DNA from: Anaeramoeba flamelloides
Lineage: Eukaryota > Metamonada > Anaeramoebidae
Assembly: GCA_027625915.1 (NCBI GenBank)
Contig: JANTQA010000023.1
Span: 14,818,001-14,882,000 of the forward strand
Direction: 5' to 3'
DNA length: 64,000 bases
In this document: in pieces, positions 21,661-33,500 of the stretch
How positions within the stretch are numbered: the first letter of the stretch is position 1
How the letters are laid out: each line of letters begins with the position of its first letter
Notes under the pieces: generated by a model
What the model was told of the DNA's origin: nothing
Seen by the model: the letters and a program-made list of their open reading frames with translations, nothing else
Database searches by the model: none
Made by a program: the position numbers and the translations under genes

Positions 21661-23181
21661 TTAGTATGTTTTCCAGTGATCGTTCGCGCTTTGTGAAGGG
21701 AATATTAGATTTTCTGACCCCATTTTATTCAGGGCTTCAAGAATTTCGTTTGCTGTTGCTTGATTTTGGAGTTTGAATTGGATTTTTTGAATTCCTACAC
21801 CTTCATCGGAATCGTCTTGCTGTATAATTGGTAAAATCATATTTTTTAACTGATCGTACCTTGTCCTTGTAATTCCCTGTGAACTTATCAGGGACGTAAT
21901 ACCATACTGACTATTTTGTAGGTTAAAGTTTTGTTGATTGTTTTGGTTTTCCATTTGCATTTGTATTTGTGTTTGGCTATTTTGATTTTGGAGTGGTGTG
22001 TGGTTTAGTGGTTGGTTGGTTTGTTGTATGTTCTGATTTTGTGACTGGTTTTGGTATTGTAATTGGCTTGTATTTTGATTTGGATTAAGTACTGTTTGTT
22101 GAAGGTTCTGGTTGAATTGATTGTTTTGGTTGTTTGTTTGGTTGTTTTGTTGTGTATTTTGATTTTGTGTCTGGCTTTGAAATTGTAATTGGCTTGTATT
22201 TTGATTTGGGTTAAGACTTGTTTGTTGAAGGTTCTGGTTGAATTGGTTGGTTGTTTGATTGTTTAGGTGGTTGTTTTGTTGTGTATTTTGATTGTGTAAC
22301 TGGCTTTGAAATTGTAATTGGCTTGTATTTTGGTTTGGGTTAGTACTTGTTTGTTGAAGGTTCTGGTTGTTTTGGTTGATTGTTTGATTGTTTTGGTTTT
22401 CAATTGTGATATTTTCGTTTTCTGAATTAAATAATTCACGAGGTATAAGTTTGGTGTTGGTTCTTAATTGTGTTTGGTTTTGGTAATTTTGTTGATTTGA
22501 AATCACAAATTTCTTTTCGTTAATATATTTTCTTGTGACAGTGTTTTCAAAATGTGTAACAAGTGCCTCTAAAAAATGGAAGGTGATCTCGTTTGAGTCA
22601 GTTATTGGTAGAATTTTTTTTACTTTGATTTCTCTCAAATTGTAATCCATTACCACACTAGCATAGATCCTTACATACTGGTTTTCATAGGGGTTTGAAA
22701 TCTGGTTATTAATGTTGCGAAAATTAAGATAGTCCTTGGCAATTAATTCTCCCGTGCCGTCGTTCAGAGTTAACAAGACATGATTATTTTTTTTTTCGTA
22801 TTTTGTTATTGTTGTTACCAAGGTGATTGTCTTGACTGGCTGGCAATCAATAATTGGGCAACGTTCTAAAAATCGTGTCACTTTTAAGATCTGGGAAAGG
22901 GTAATGGGGACATTATTCCGTGAATGAGTCATGATTTGGTTGCTCATTTTTTGTGGACTAAATAAATTATTCTGTTGGAATTGTTGGTTTGGGAACTGGA
23001 ACTGCTTTGGTGTCTGGTTGGTTTGATGATTGTTTTGGTTTTCCATTTGCATTTGTATTTGTGTTTGGCTATTTTGATTTTGGAATGGTGTGTGGTTTAG
23101 TGGTTGGTTGGTTTGTTGCTGAATATTGCCATTGATTTGTTTGTTTTGAAAATTAAACTGAAGAGAACTGTTTTGGTTCAT
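21661..23181 (-). CDS. Replication protein A 32-kDa subunit-like, with Q/N-rich expansion
   Basis: Probable RPA2/RPA32, the middle subunit of the single-strand-DNA-binding RPA trimer used in replication and repair. The ORF is open to 23229 but its first ATG is at 23181, giving 506 residues; a short spliced 5' exon is an alternative. After a Q/N-rich N-terminus comes an OB fold at about 95-220 (PITLSQILKVTRF, VLLTLNDGTGELIAKDY, YVRIYASVVMD). A long Q/N-rich linker follows with three near-identical ~40-residue repeats (NQNLQQT..LNPNQNTSQLQ). The C-terminus (about 425-506; GITRTRYDQLKNM, GVGIQKIQFKLQ, SANDHWKTY) resembles the RPA32 winged helix. The protein is nearly twice the usual ~270 residues, all extra length being Q/N repeats. 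Phosphosites cannot be judged. Confidence 0.8.
   Translation of the reverse strand: MNQNSSLQFNFQNKQINGNIQQQTNQPLNHTPFQNQNSQTQIQMQMENQNNHQTNQTPKQFQFPNQQFQQNNLFSPQKMSNQIMTHSRNNVPITLSQILKVTRFLERCPIIDCQPVKTITLVTTITKYEKKNNHVLLTLNDGTGELIAKDYLNFRNINNQISNPYENQYVRIYASVVMDYNLREIKVKKILPITDSNEITFHFLEALVTHFENTVTRKYINEKKFVISNQQNYQNQTQLRTNTKLIPRELFNSENENITIENQNNQTINQNNQNLQQTSTNPNQNTSQLQFQSQLHNQNTQQNNHLNNQTTNQFNQNLQQTSLNPNQNTSQLQFQSQTQNQNTQQNNQTNNQNNQFNQNLQQTVLNPNQNTSQLQYQNQSQNQNIQQTNQPLNHTPLQNQNSQTQIQMQMENQNNQQNFNLQNSQYGITSLISSQGITRTRYDQLKNMILPIIQQDDSDEGVGIQKIQFKLQNQATANEILEALNKMGSENLIFPSQSANDHWKTY
21935..23120 (-). repeat. Q/N coding repeats inside the RPA2-like gene
   Basis: Two kinds. Three tandem units of about 115-120 bp lie at about 22040-22400. 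A ~85-bp segment encoding QPLNHTP.QNQNSQTQ occurs almost unchanged at both about 21940-22025 and 23030-23115, on either side of the OB-fold coding region. Near-identity of these distant segments points to recent duplication or gene conversion. Confidence 0.75.
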
Positions 23182-23921
23182 ATTTGTTTGAGTAAAGTGT
23201 TTGGGTTTTTCAATAGAGATATTGCTCAAGAATTATTTAACAAAGAATGATTTAATTAAAAACGTTAAAAATATTTTGATATTTAAAATACCTTTTTATA
23301 AGGAGGTTATCACTGAAAAAATTTGTTTAGATAACATAAATACCAATTACTTCTGTTGTTTTTTGTGATTACAATTTGATATTGAAGAAATAAATTTATA
23401 TATTTTTTGTTTTTAAAAAGTTATTTTGGTTTTTGAATTTTTTTCGTTCAAAAAACCTGATTCTCATAATCTTTAAAAAAACAACTAAGACTAAGTTCTC
23501 TCGGTGTTTTTTTATTTCACTACTTGACTTAGTGGTCCAAAATATCCCCTGTTGAGAGTTTATAACCTTCAACCATCATGAAAAAATTTTTTGAAAAAAA
23601 ATTCAACATCTGCTTATTTTACTGTTTAATTACTTCACTTGAAATTAACACGATTGGTTAATAACAGATATTATATTTTAATGTTATTTTTCAAAATATT
23701 TAATAATTTAATTTGAAAAATCCAATTTTCCATTGATATTTTAGTAAAAACAATACTGGTATTTGAAAATTAAATGGAATAAATATTTAGTCAGATTATT
23801 TTTTTTTTTTCATTTGTTAATTATATTAACTTTTATCATTTGGAATTCTTATTTAATAAATATAAACTTATATTTAGACAATAAAATTATGAAAAAAATA
23901 AATAAAATAATTTTATTATTA
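23182..23921. other. Upstream flank of the RPA2-like gene
   Basis: AT-rich; no gene recognised. It should hold the promoter of the - strand gene, but no motif can be assigned. The right end runs into the TAA-repeat tail of LINE copy L4. Confidence 0.4.
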
Positions 23922-25390
23922 TTATTATTGAAGAAGGGTAAATTTAACTCTAAGTTGTCCATAGACTTAAATTCTCTTTCCGAAAGTTTTGTGTAAAATC
24001 ATAGATTCCAAGGTTTTTAATTAATGAAAATGACTTCAGACTATCACGGTTTAAAATCAATTCATTAATATTTATTTCTTTTAATGAATTAAGAAAAAAT
24101 AATCTATTATTTTCATAAGAAGGGCATATCCATAAAAAAATGATCAAAATTTTCTATTATCTCTTTATGCTCATATTTTAAAGAGAAAGGGCAAAATTTA
24201 TTTGAGTTTTTATCGATTACATAATAATATCTGTTTAGGCAATTAGTAAATGCCCTAAGTTTTATGATTGTTGGACTTCATGGATAACTTGAATATTTTT
24301 GGGTTTTAAATAAAGAGTTTTGATATTTTATTTATTGTAAAATTTTTTCTAAAGTGTCGTCAAGTGCAGTAGAGTGCCTAAGATTTCTTGAGGTTTTCCT
24401 CAAAATAAAAAGAAAATTTCTCAAATTTTCAATTTATTTCTAAAGTAAAAAACAACCTAACGAAGATCTATTGATTTTCCAACAAAATAGAAAAGTAAAA
24501 AAAACCTAACGAAAATCTATCGATTTTCCAAACAAACAGAAAACCCAAGAAAAGCTAACGATGGTTTTCCAGTGCCTAGTTTTTTTTTACTTTTTGAAAT
24601 AAACCTAAAATTTCCTAAAATTTTCTGTTTATTTCAAAAATTAAAAAAAACCTAACGACACTTTCCAGCTCTTCGAATTCAATAATTCATTATATGTATA
24701 TTTATAAATTAATTTTTTCAATTCAATTAAATCTTTTGAATTCCAATTGATTTTATTGTTTGTTCATTGTTTAAATTTTATTTATTTTTCCAAATAAGGT
24801 AGAGATAAATTTTTTAATTTTTTTTTAGATTTGAATTTTTTTTATAAACCGAAAGTATTAAATTTTCAATTTTAAATTCTTTTTTGTAAATTAAAATAGG
24901 TGTGTTTTTGTTTATTTTACATATTTTAGTGATGCATGAATTAATTCAAGAATTTAAGTAATTTAATGTTTTTATTCCATAATTAAAAATTTCTAATCTA
25001 TATGTTAATTGAAAGAATATAAAAGATTTAAATAATCTTATTTTTCGGTTATTGTTAAGAGAATTGATGTTAGATAATTGTTTAGAGCTATTAAACACCT
25101 CTTTTGATTTTTTTTTTAAATTAAAGACTATATGTGAGTTTTAATCTAAATAAATACCCAAATATTTATTTATTTTTTTTTAATCTTTTGATACAACTCT
25201 TTTATCTTTATTTGGTTTTAACCCAAATTGGATAATAATTTCATATATAGAATTTATTTTTTGGTTTATTTGGATTTTTTTTTTTCTTTTGTAATGAAAA
25301 TTAAATCATCTAAAAACATTTATAAATGTTCTGTTCAATGGTATGATTTTCAATAAAAGAAAATGTGAAATTAAATTAGTAGAATTTTAA
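23922..25390 (-). mobile_element. LINE copy L4, degenerate, split by a hairpin array
   Basis: Read on the - strand. The (TTA)n tail at about 23916-23930 is followed by sequence matching the C-terminal coding end of L1 up to about 24355, and by the thumb region from 24661 to about 25390. The two parts are contiguous in L1 (junction near 4070) but are separated here by the array 24356-24660. Many frame disruptions. It ends near an RT motif C remnant about 25310. Confidence 0.78.
24356..24660. repeat. Hairpin module array inserted in LINE coding sequence
   Basis: The ends are themselves inverted: AAAGTGTCGT at the left and ACGACACTTT at the right. Inside are an A left arm (about 24384-24400) with a B-like insertion, remnants of A right arms repeated twice (ATCTATTGATTTTCC and ATCTATCGATTTTCC), and a complete B (about 24575-24652). 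The uninterrupted LINE site is visible in L1 near 4060-4080. This shows that the array can insert as a unit. Confidence 0.75.
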
Positions 25391-26821
25391 CAATTTTTTT
25401 TAATTTCTTTTTAATTTTAAAAATTTTTAATCGATTTATTTGTTTTTTTTTATTTGTTTGTTTTTAATTATTGGGTTTTACTAACCCTTTCAAATATTAA
25501 ATCTTACAGTTTTGTTCATTTCTTAAAATTAGCAAATTATAATTCTCTCTAGGTGATATTAAAAAGATCGCCTAGAGAGAATTATAATTGGTATATTTTT
25601 TTGATTTTTTTAAAATAACATCAGTTATATTTTTTTTGAAAAATAATCCCAAAAAATGATAAAAAATTAATCAATTTTCTAGGAATATTTATTTTGGTGT
25701 TTTCTTGAAAAAAGATCTTTCTTAAATAATACTCGACTGATTTTGACTTATAGTAGAATTTACACAGTTTTTTTTTTTTTTGTTTTTTATTGTTACTGGT
25801 TGAGTTGTATGGAATAATTTCTAAATATTAAAAAGGGAGAGACAGAAGAATAGAAGAAATGAGAGTTTTTTCTGGATCAAATTTAATGAGTTATAATTTT
25901 TATAAAGAATGGGTATTTTTAATCTATTGTCTCTAATGAATGGAATTCATTTCCAGAGTTTAAGAGGGATGAGGAAATAACTTTATAAAAATATTGTAAT
26001 TTAGAAATAAATGTTTTTTTTTTTCTAGTCGAGGTAATTCCTATTCAAACTTTGAATAAGATTTTTTTAAAATATATCTAGTTTTAATAATTTAAAAAAA
26101 AATTAAAAAACTTTCAATATAATTTAATTTTTTTTTTGTTTTTTTATTTTTTTATTTTTTATTCCTTAAAGATCTCTCACCACCTCAACAAAAAATAACA
26201 CACATAATTTGACTCTTTATTTAGAAAATGAGAAATATTTTTTTCTTTCTAGGTGCTTAAAATATCACCCAGTCATAACAAAATATATTACTTATTTTAT
26301 CAAATTCATTAAAATAACAAATGTTATTTTGCAGTTTAGAATTCTGAATACTGATAACTCAACCTTTTAATTTGTCTCGAAATGTAGATTTTTTTCTAAA
26401 ATTATTTGAATTTTTTACTAATACAAGAAATCTTTTAATTGAAATGATCAACTAATATTACTACTTTACTCATCAATTTTTTTGAGATACTTAAACGATT
26501 GATCTGTAATGCGATTGATACCAAATAACAACCCACTTTGATCTTAGACTTGAATTTTCTAGATGCTAATCCATTAAGAAATAATATTAATAGATAAATA
26601 TTTTTTCCCCTTTAATACCCAAATGCTTGATTGTTCTTTTTTGAACAAGTATATAAGGTAAAAATTAAAAAAGAAAACTGAATTCGTTTTATTAGAGTTC
26701 TAAAAGTAAAAGAAAGAAAGATATTCATTTAATTTTTGTCTTCAAATGATCAAAAAAAACACTTTTGACAAAAACATTTTTTACAACTTTCTTTACTTCT
26801 TTTCTTAAATCAATAAATAGA
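25391..26821. other. Upstream flank of the B-box/TLDc gene
   Basis: AT-rich with no gene recognised apart from the 22-bp-arm hairpin at 25536-25588. The last few hundred bases presumably hold the promoter of the gene starting at 26822; no motif was identified. Confidence 0.4.
25536..25588. repeat. Compact hairpin with 22-bp arms
   Basis: ATTATAATTCTCTCTAGGTG at 25536 pairs with CGCCTAGAGAGAATTATAAT ending at 25588. The only imperfection in the 22-bp stem would be a G-U wobble in RNA; the loop is 9 nt. It has no sequence relation to modules A-C. It could be a hairpin RNA, a tiny foldback or a recent inverted duplication. Confidence 0.55.
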
Positions 26822-28074
26822 ATGAGCAAAGAACTGAAAAGTTCTATTAACATCCCAATAGAAGCAATAGATGAAAAACAATTATTCACGAATAAAAGCA
26901 CAACAAAATATTGTGTGCAATGCAAACAAGAAGGTAAAAAAACAATTGCAACATTTTGGTGTGAAGAATGTAAATGTGTTTATTGTTCACGTCACGAAAA
27001 AGAAATCCATAGGTTGGTGGCATTTCAAAAACATCAAAGAACAAAACTAGGTTTTTCTTTTTCTTTTTCTTTTTCTTTTTCTCTTTAGCACCTGAAAACA
27101 AACGGAAAGGATCTTTTATTGGTAATATCCGTAGAATTACAAAAATTTGATAACCTAAAATTTTTTATTGATACCTTTTCTTAAAGCCATTCGTACCATA
27201 CCATGAAAAGATCTAAGACATAGAAATTGGTTGTATATTTTAAAATTGTTGTTTGTGAATGAAAAAATTCATATTAAAAGGCAAAACTAGCTATTTCTGT
27301 TGCATCATAATAGAAATTTTTTTTAGAAGAATGAATTGAAAAAAATTGAAATCTTTAAAAAAGAAAAGAAACCACAGAAACCATGGAAATTTCATAGCAT
27401 TTTTTGATCATTTCTTTTGAAATTGTTTAAGCCTTCGATTTTTACAATTATGTTAAATTGATCCACATTAACAAAGCTTTTTTTTTAAAATTTGTTTGTT
27501 TATGTCAAAAACAAAAAAATTTATTAACACTCATTTTTTTCCTCAATTATAAAATTTACGATTTATGATCTCCTTGTCTGTCCCCATTTTATTGTTTATC
27601 ATTCATTAAGTAAAATTTTATAAAAGAAAATCAATTTCCATGTCTTATGAATTTTCAAGGTAAGGCTAGAACGGTCCTAAAAAAAAGCTATTACAAATTC
27701 AAACTTCTTACTTTAGTGTATGATGACAATTATTTTACAGCCGTTCCAACCCTATAGTGAAATCTATGATAAACAGAAAATTCATTTTCTATCTGACACT
27801 TTCCTTTTTATGACAAAATTTTATGGTTATGTGATCGCCTATTACAAACCATGATATTTTATAATAGAACAAAAATTTCTAATTGAGAAAATATTAAAAT
27901 TTGAATTTTTTACCACAAACCTTCTGGATGATCAATACAGTCCTGTGCCTGAAAAAGTCACAGGAAAAATCAAGAAATAAGGCACAAAAAAATCCCATTA
28001 AGGCACAAAATTAAAGTGGTCATAATAAGTCACAATTTTTCTGTGTAAATTTCCAAGATTACTCATAATGTAAA

Positions 28075-28117
<43 letters not shown>

Positions 28118-30469
28118 AAGAAAACACTCAAAATAACTCTGTAATTATTCAGTGAAATTATATCTTGAAATTGGGAAAGTGCCTTAAATCAAAAATTTGT
28201 GCCTTAAAGTGAAAAAAATTTTGTGCCTTATATGTTGATTTTTCCTGTGCCTTAAAATGACACAATACTGTAATTTAGAAAAATTCTCAGGTTTTTGGTG
28301 GATCCTTAATTTCTAAACACCTTAAAATCAAAAGGCAAGACCATTTCAAAGAAATCATTCAATTCTATCTTCGATCTTTGTCAACTTTGTTTTGAATTTT
28401 TGAATTTATTTCATAAACAACAAGATTTTTTTCTCAGTCTTTCAAATAAGAAATTCTAAAAAAAACCTATTTCAAACCATAAAATTTATATGATAGCGTA
28501 TAACAGAAGATTTTTTTTTTTTGTATTTAACTGAGACCAAAGGCCAATTCCTATGTCTATGTAAATTTCAGGGTAGATTTGGAAAGGCTGTATTATTACA
28601 AAAAAAAAATCAATAATTTGAATAATTATCAATACAAATAAATGAAGGTTGTGTTAACAATTTTGGATTTATCTAAAGAAAAAAAAATCGATAGTGTTGA
28701 AAAAAATATGTAACCTGGGAATATGTCCTGACATCATATTAAAAATTAGACTTAGGAAAATTGTATTAACATTGATTCATAATTTCTTTTATTTAAGAAT
28801 CAAACTCCTGAAAATTATAACTAGAGACTTATTAAAATGATGACTAAATGAATTACAAATGTTCGAAATAATATTTTCTCAATCAAAAAACAAGAATAAA
28901 AATCATCATTTTCCAAATTCATTGCAAACCTCTATAAAACTATAATTTTTTTTACAAAATAAGTAGATCTACTTTATTTATCAAGCAATTAAATGAGTGA
29001 TCTTTAGATTCCCCCACTTTAATGAACTTAATGATGTTTTATTATGGGTTCATAAAAAAATTGTAAAGTTATAAAATAGGATTTGATTTTAAATAAAAGC
29101 AATTACACAACAATTTCCCCAATATTAACAATTAATAATGATGCCCTGATTTATTTTTATGTTCAGGATTTTTTTCAATTCTATAGCCTATTATTTTGAT
29201 ACTATATATAAAACATTTTCCTAATAATCAAAAACCAAAAAAAGAAATTGGTTCTTGTTAAAATTTTTGTAATGAAGATGGATCAAATTGTTTGATACTA
29301 TCAAGTAATTTTCATAAAAAGAAAACTATAGCGATAAAAAGATCAATTCAAAAGAAAATTGTAATGAAAATGACAATAAACCGAAGCAATGTAAAAAATA
29401 TGTGTCTACTTTTGAGCGGGTTTGAACTTTTAGAGACCAAAACTAACAATGATCAAAACAATTTAATGGAAAATTAAGCCTAGAAACAAAAAAAGAACCA
29501 AAGTAACCATTCAAATTTATCTTATAAGTGTATTGTAACATAAAATGTATCTGCTCACTCTAAGTTCTTTTTGTTAGTGGATCTATAGTACACTGAACAC
29601 TCTCTATTTAAAAAAAATCTCTTTACTAATTCATAAAAATTAAATTAGTAATATTTTTTTTCACTTAATGTTGAAAAAAATTGAAGTTCTTTATTCCAAG
29701 ATCTACAAAGCCGCCCAATTGAATTATTTTGAAAAAAGAGTTATAAACAATTATCTCGATAAGGTAGAAAATAACTGTGTAATAATCGGAACTTTATTAG
29801 TACTGGTTTATAAAGGACTGATTTGGCACTTTTTTTTTTAACTAGTTTCAGAAATAATTGCCATTATCAATCTTAGAATTTACAGAGGTTTTTAATTGGA
29901 TTACTTTTAAGGGAACTGTACCTATAAAAATAATTTTTTTTTTGTATAAATTATAAAAATATTCAAAGTTTTTACATTAAACTATCAAATTAAATCCCAT
30001 GTATGAAATTATACAAGATAACATTTTTTTTACTTTTGATTTCAACAATTTTTGGATTACGGTCATTTTCCTAATAATAAATGAAAATTTTTATTTAAAG
30101 TTCCTAAAATATTTTTGGAATTATTAGTGGGAAACCCCCCAAAGATCTTGATAAAACCAATTAGAAAAGGTGTTCCAATAGATTGAATTAGACTTCCTTA
30201 TTGAACTTTTGAGCTAAAGTTTGATTTTTTTTTTAATTGGGATTTAACAGTATATTTGTTCCTTACAGAAACCAGATGCAAACAAGTTTTTGGCTTTTTA
30301 GAAAGTATATATTTATAAGATTGTTTTTATTGTATCTTTTGGTGAATCTTCTTTCTTTGTTCTACAATTTCAATAATAATTTTAATTGGTTTTTTGTAAT
30401 GTAATAAAATAAAAAAATATTTTTCAAAAAACAAATAATAGAATTTTCAATTATTCAAAGGTGTCGTTA

Positions 30470-30516
<47 letters not shown>

Positions 30517-33500
30517 ACTTTTATTAAATAGTACATTACTTTAGAAATGGATTTTGAAATTTATTTCACCAAAAAAAAAAAAAGTTTGTTTAATATTTTT
30601 ATTGTTATTTAGGAGAGGTCCTTCAACAAAATTAACTTTTGTATTTCGATAGGTTTTTTTTAATTTTTAAAATAAACAGAAAATTTAATAAATTTTTGGT
30701 TTATTTCTGGAATTAAAAAAAAACTAGGAACTCTACGGAAACTCTTCGTTGGGTTTTCCGGGATTTAAAAGAATTGAGTAAAATCAAAGATTTTACTCTA
30801 TTTTTTTGAATTCTGAAAAACCGAGGCACTTTCGACACTCTACAGCACTTCATTAAACTCCAAATTTGTATTTAGAGTTTTTTATTCTTGTTATAATGTA
30901 GGAAAAATTATAACTTATAAAATGGTTTTTCTTTAAAAAAAGAAAAAAAATATATATAATTTAAAACAAAAGACAAGAGAAAGAGAAAGAAAAGCAGGAA
31001 AGGAAAAGATTGTAAAAAAAGTAAAAACCAAAAAGTTAGATTATTTGGGGTGAAATAATATTAAAAAAAAATATTTTTTAGTATTTTTTTTAAAATTCTT
31101 ATTTTCATGTTTAAATTAGTAGATTGTGAATAAACTTTATTTCTGTCAAAGGGTATCCTATCAAAAAAAATTTTACAGATATTTTTTTTTATTATAATTG
31201 GACTTTAATCAATAAATTCGAAATAAGTAGAATAATACACATCTAAGAATATCCAATATCGGTATTAGGTAAATATAATCAATCTAGATATTTCCTTGAA
31301 AATTTAAAAACACAAATTATTAGGGAAAAATTGAAGAAAAACAACAATATTCATTTTGATCTTAGATTGAGACCCAAATAAAATTCCAATGGAAATCAAT
31401 ATGTTTTTTTCTATAATCGTTCCCACTTTTTCAATGCCATTGAAACAACAAATTTTAGCTTGTTGTCTATCAATTTTGCAATAAAAAAAAAAATTTGCAA
31501 AACAATTAAGTTCAATAAAAATTGAAAAAATTGAAAAATTGTAAAAAAATGATTTCAATTTTTTAATTTAAAAAATTAATTTTTTTTTATTCGATATTTC
31601 CATTCAAGTTCTTTAAGCTCTTGTAATACACCCATTGAAAGCTTGTATGTGACTGGGAAATAGTTTATTTAATGGTTTCGTCTTTTGGAATAGTGCCTTT
31701 TGAAAAAGTTTTTATTATTTATTATTGTTTTTGAAGATCTACCATATATTTAGTATAATTCTCAGCTTTTTTATTTTTATTTTCAGATTTTTCTTCAACA
31801 ATTTCCTATATTAAAATATTGAGAAAAAAAATGTTAAAAAATATTAATAATTGGAAAAAAATATTAAACAAAAAAACTTTTTACAATTAGATCTGTATAT
31901 TTTTGAAAAATAAAAACAAACCAAAAAAAAATTAAAAAATTAATAATCGTTATCAAAAATTTGTCCCCAATTTGTGAATACTATCAAAAAAAGGGTTTTA
32001 AAATATATGTACCAAATTTCTTTCTTTTTCAATGTAGCAACAATAATATAATTTAGCTTTTACTATCCTAACCAATCTACATGTGTACTAAGATTTGTAT
32101 ATGACAGAATTCATATTTGTGTTTCTTTTTCTTGGAAAACATTACAAAATTTTTTTCTTTAATTAAAAAAAAATTTCTAAAAAAACTAATAAAACCAAAA
32201 TTCTCTACAGTTTTTTTACTTTTCCTAATTTGATTTAAAAATAATTTTTAACAAAAGTTTTTATTATTCTTTTCAAAATTTAAAAACTATCAATTTTTAA
32301 AAAAGTTGTCAATTTATCCATGATCAATTTTCGCATTATCCTCATTTACAATAAAAAACATTTCCCAATTTTTTTGAATTATAAAACAATTTTTTACCAA
32401 ATTGGTAAAAACAATCCAAGTTAATTTCAAATGCTTGTTCTTCTTAAATACTCTGAATTAATTTTTAAAAATAACAATTAATAATTATATAGAAAATAAG
32501 CAAAAAGAGCATTTTAATGCTAAATCTGAAATTTGTAAGAAGCACAGAGAAAAACTGGAATTTTATTGTTTCGATGATGAAAAGATATTATGTTATAAAT
32601 GTGTGATTCCGAAACACAATGGACATAATATTAAATCAATTTCCGAATATGATGAAAAAACATGGAAAATTGGTAAAAATAAGGGGAACGTTCAAGTTGA
32701 TCTAGAGAAAATCCAAAACTCAATTAAAATAAGAAAAAAATTATTATTAAATATCGAAAAGGAAAAAGAAAAAAGTAAAGTCGAAAAGATCGAATTATTA
32801 AACAAAGTTGAAGAAAATTATATTAAATTAAAAAGGCAATTAAAAAACAAAATCAAAGTTATTAAAGAGGATATAGAAAGAGAATATAATGAAGAAATAA
32901 TTAAACTCAATTTTCAGTCCTCGAAAGAAAAACAGAACATTAAGGATTTCCAAAATTATGAAAAGCATTTAAACTTATTAAATTTGGCAAATAAAAATAA
33001 AAATAATTTTCAGATTCTTTCACAAAAATTAAAAATTCAAAAAATACAAAAACTTACAAATGATTTTGCTATTCAAAATTTAAAGTATGTTTGTAATGTG
33101 AGAAATAAAAAATTATTTTCTATCAAGAACTCAATTAGATCAATAAATAATCTAATACTACTGGAACCAATTTCTATTAATTATTCTAAAATAATTTTTA
33201 ATAAACAATCATTTCTTGTAAATGAAAAAATTGGTCTTCAAATTGAACTAAAAAATGGAAATAATGAATATTTTAGTAATCTGAAACTAAATGATCTTGA
33301 AATTGAATGCTTTGTGATCGATCCTTTACAAAATAAAAAAAGGCTTATTTTAAAGGATTTTAATTGGACTCAAAAAAAAACAATGATAAATAAGACCAGT
33401 AATGATAATAAAGTTATAGAAAAAGAGTGGAGTGAGTATAATGTGAAGATAAACAATGAAGATCCAAAGGGGGGTAGGCGAATCAAAAAGAAAACAGAAA

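Noticed and set aside
29292-29477. 61-codon frame in the 5.4-kb intron
   Set aside because: No ATG at its start (TTG), no recognisable domain, and no phase-compatible splice sites were seen.
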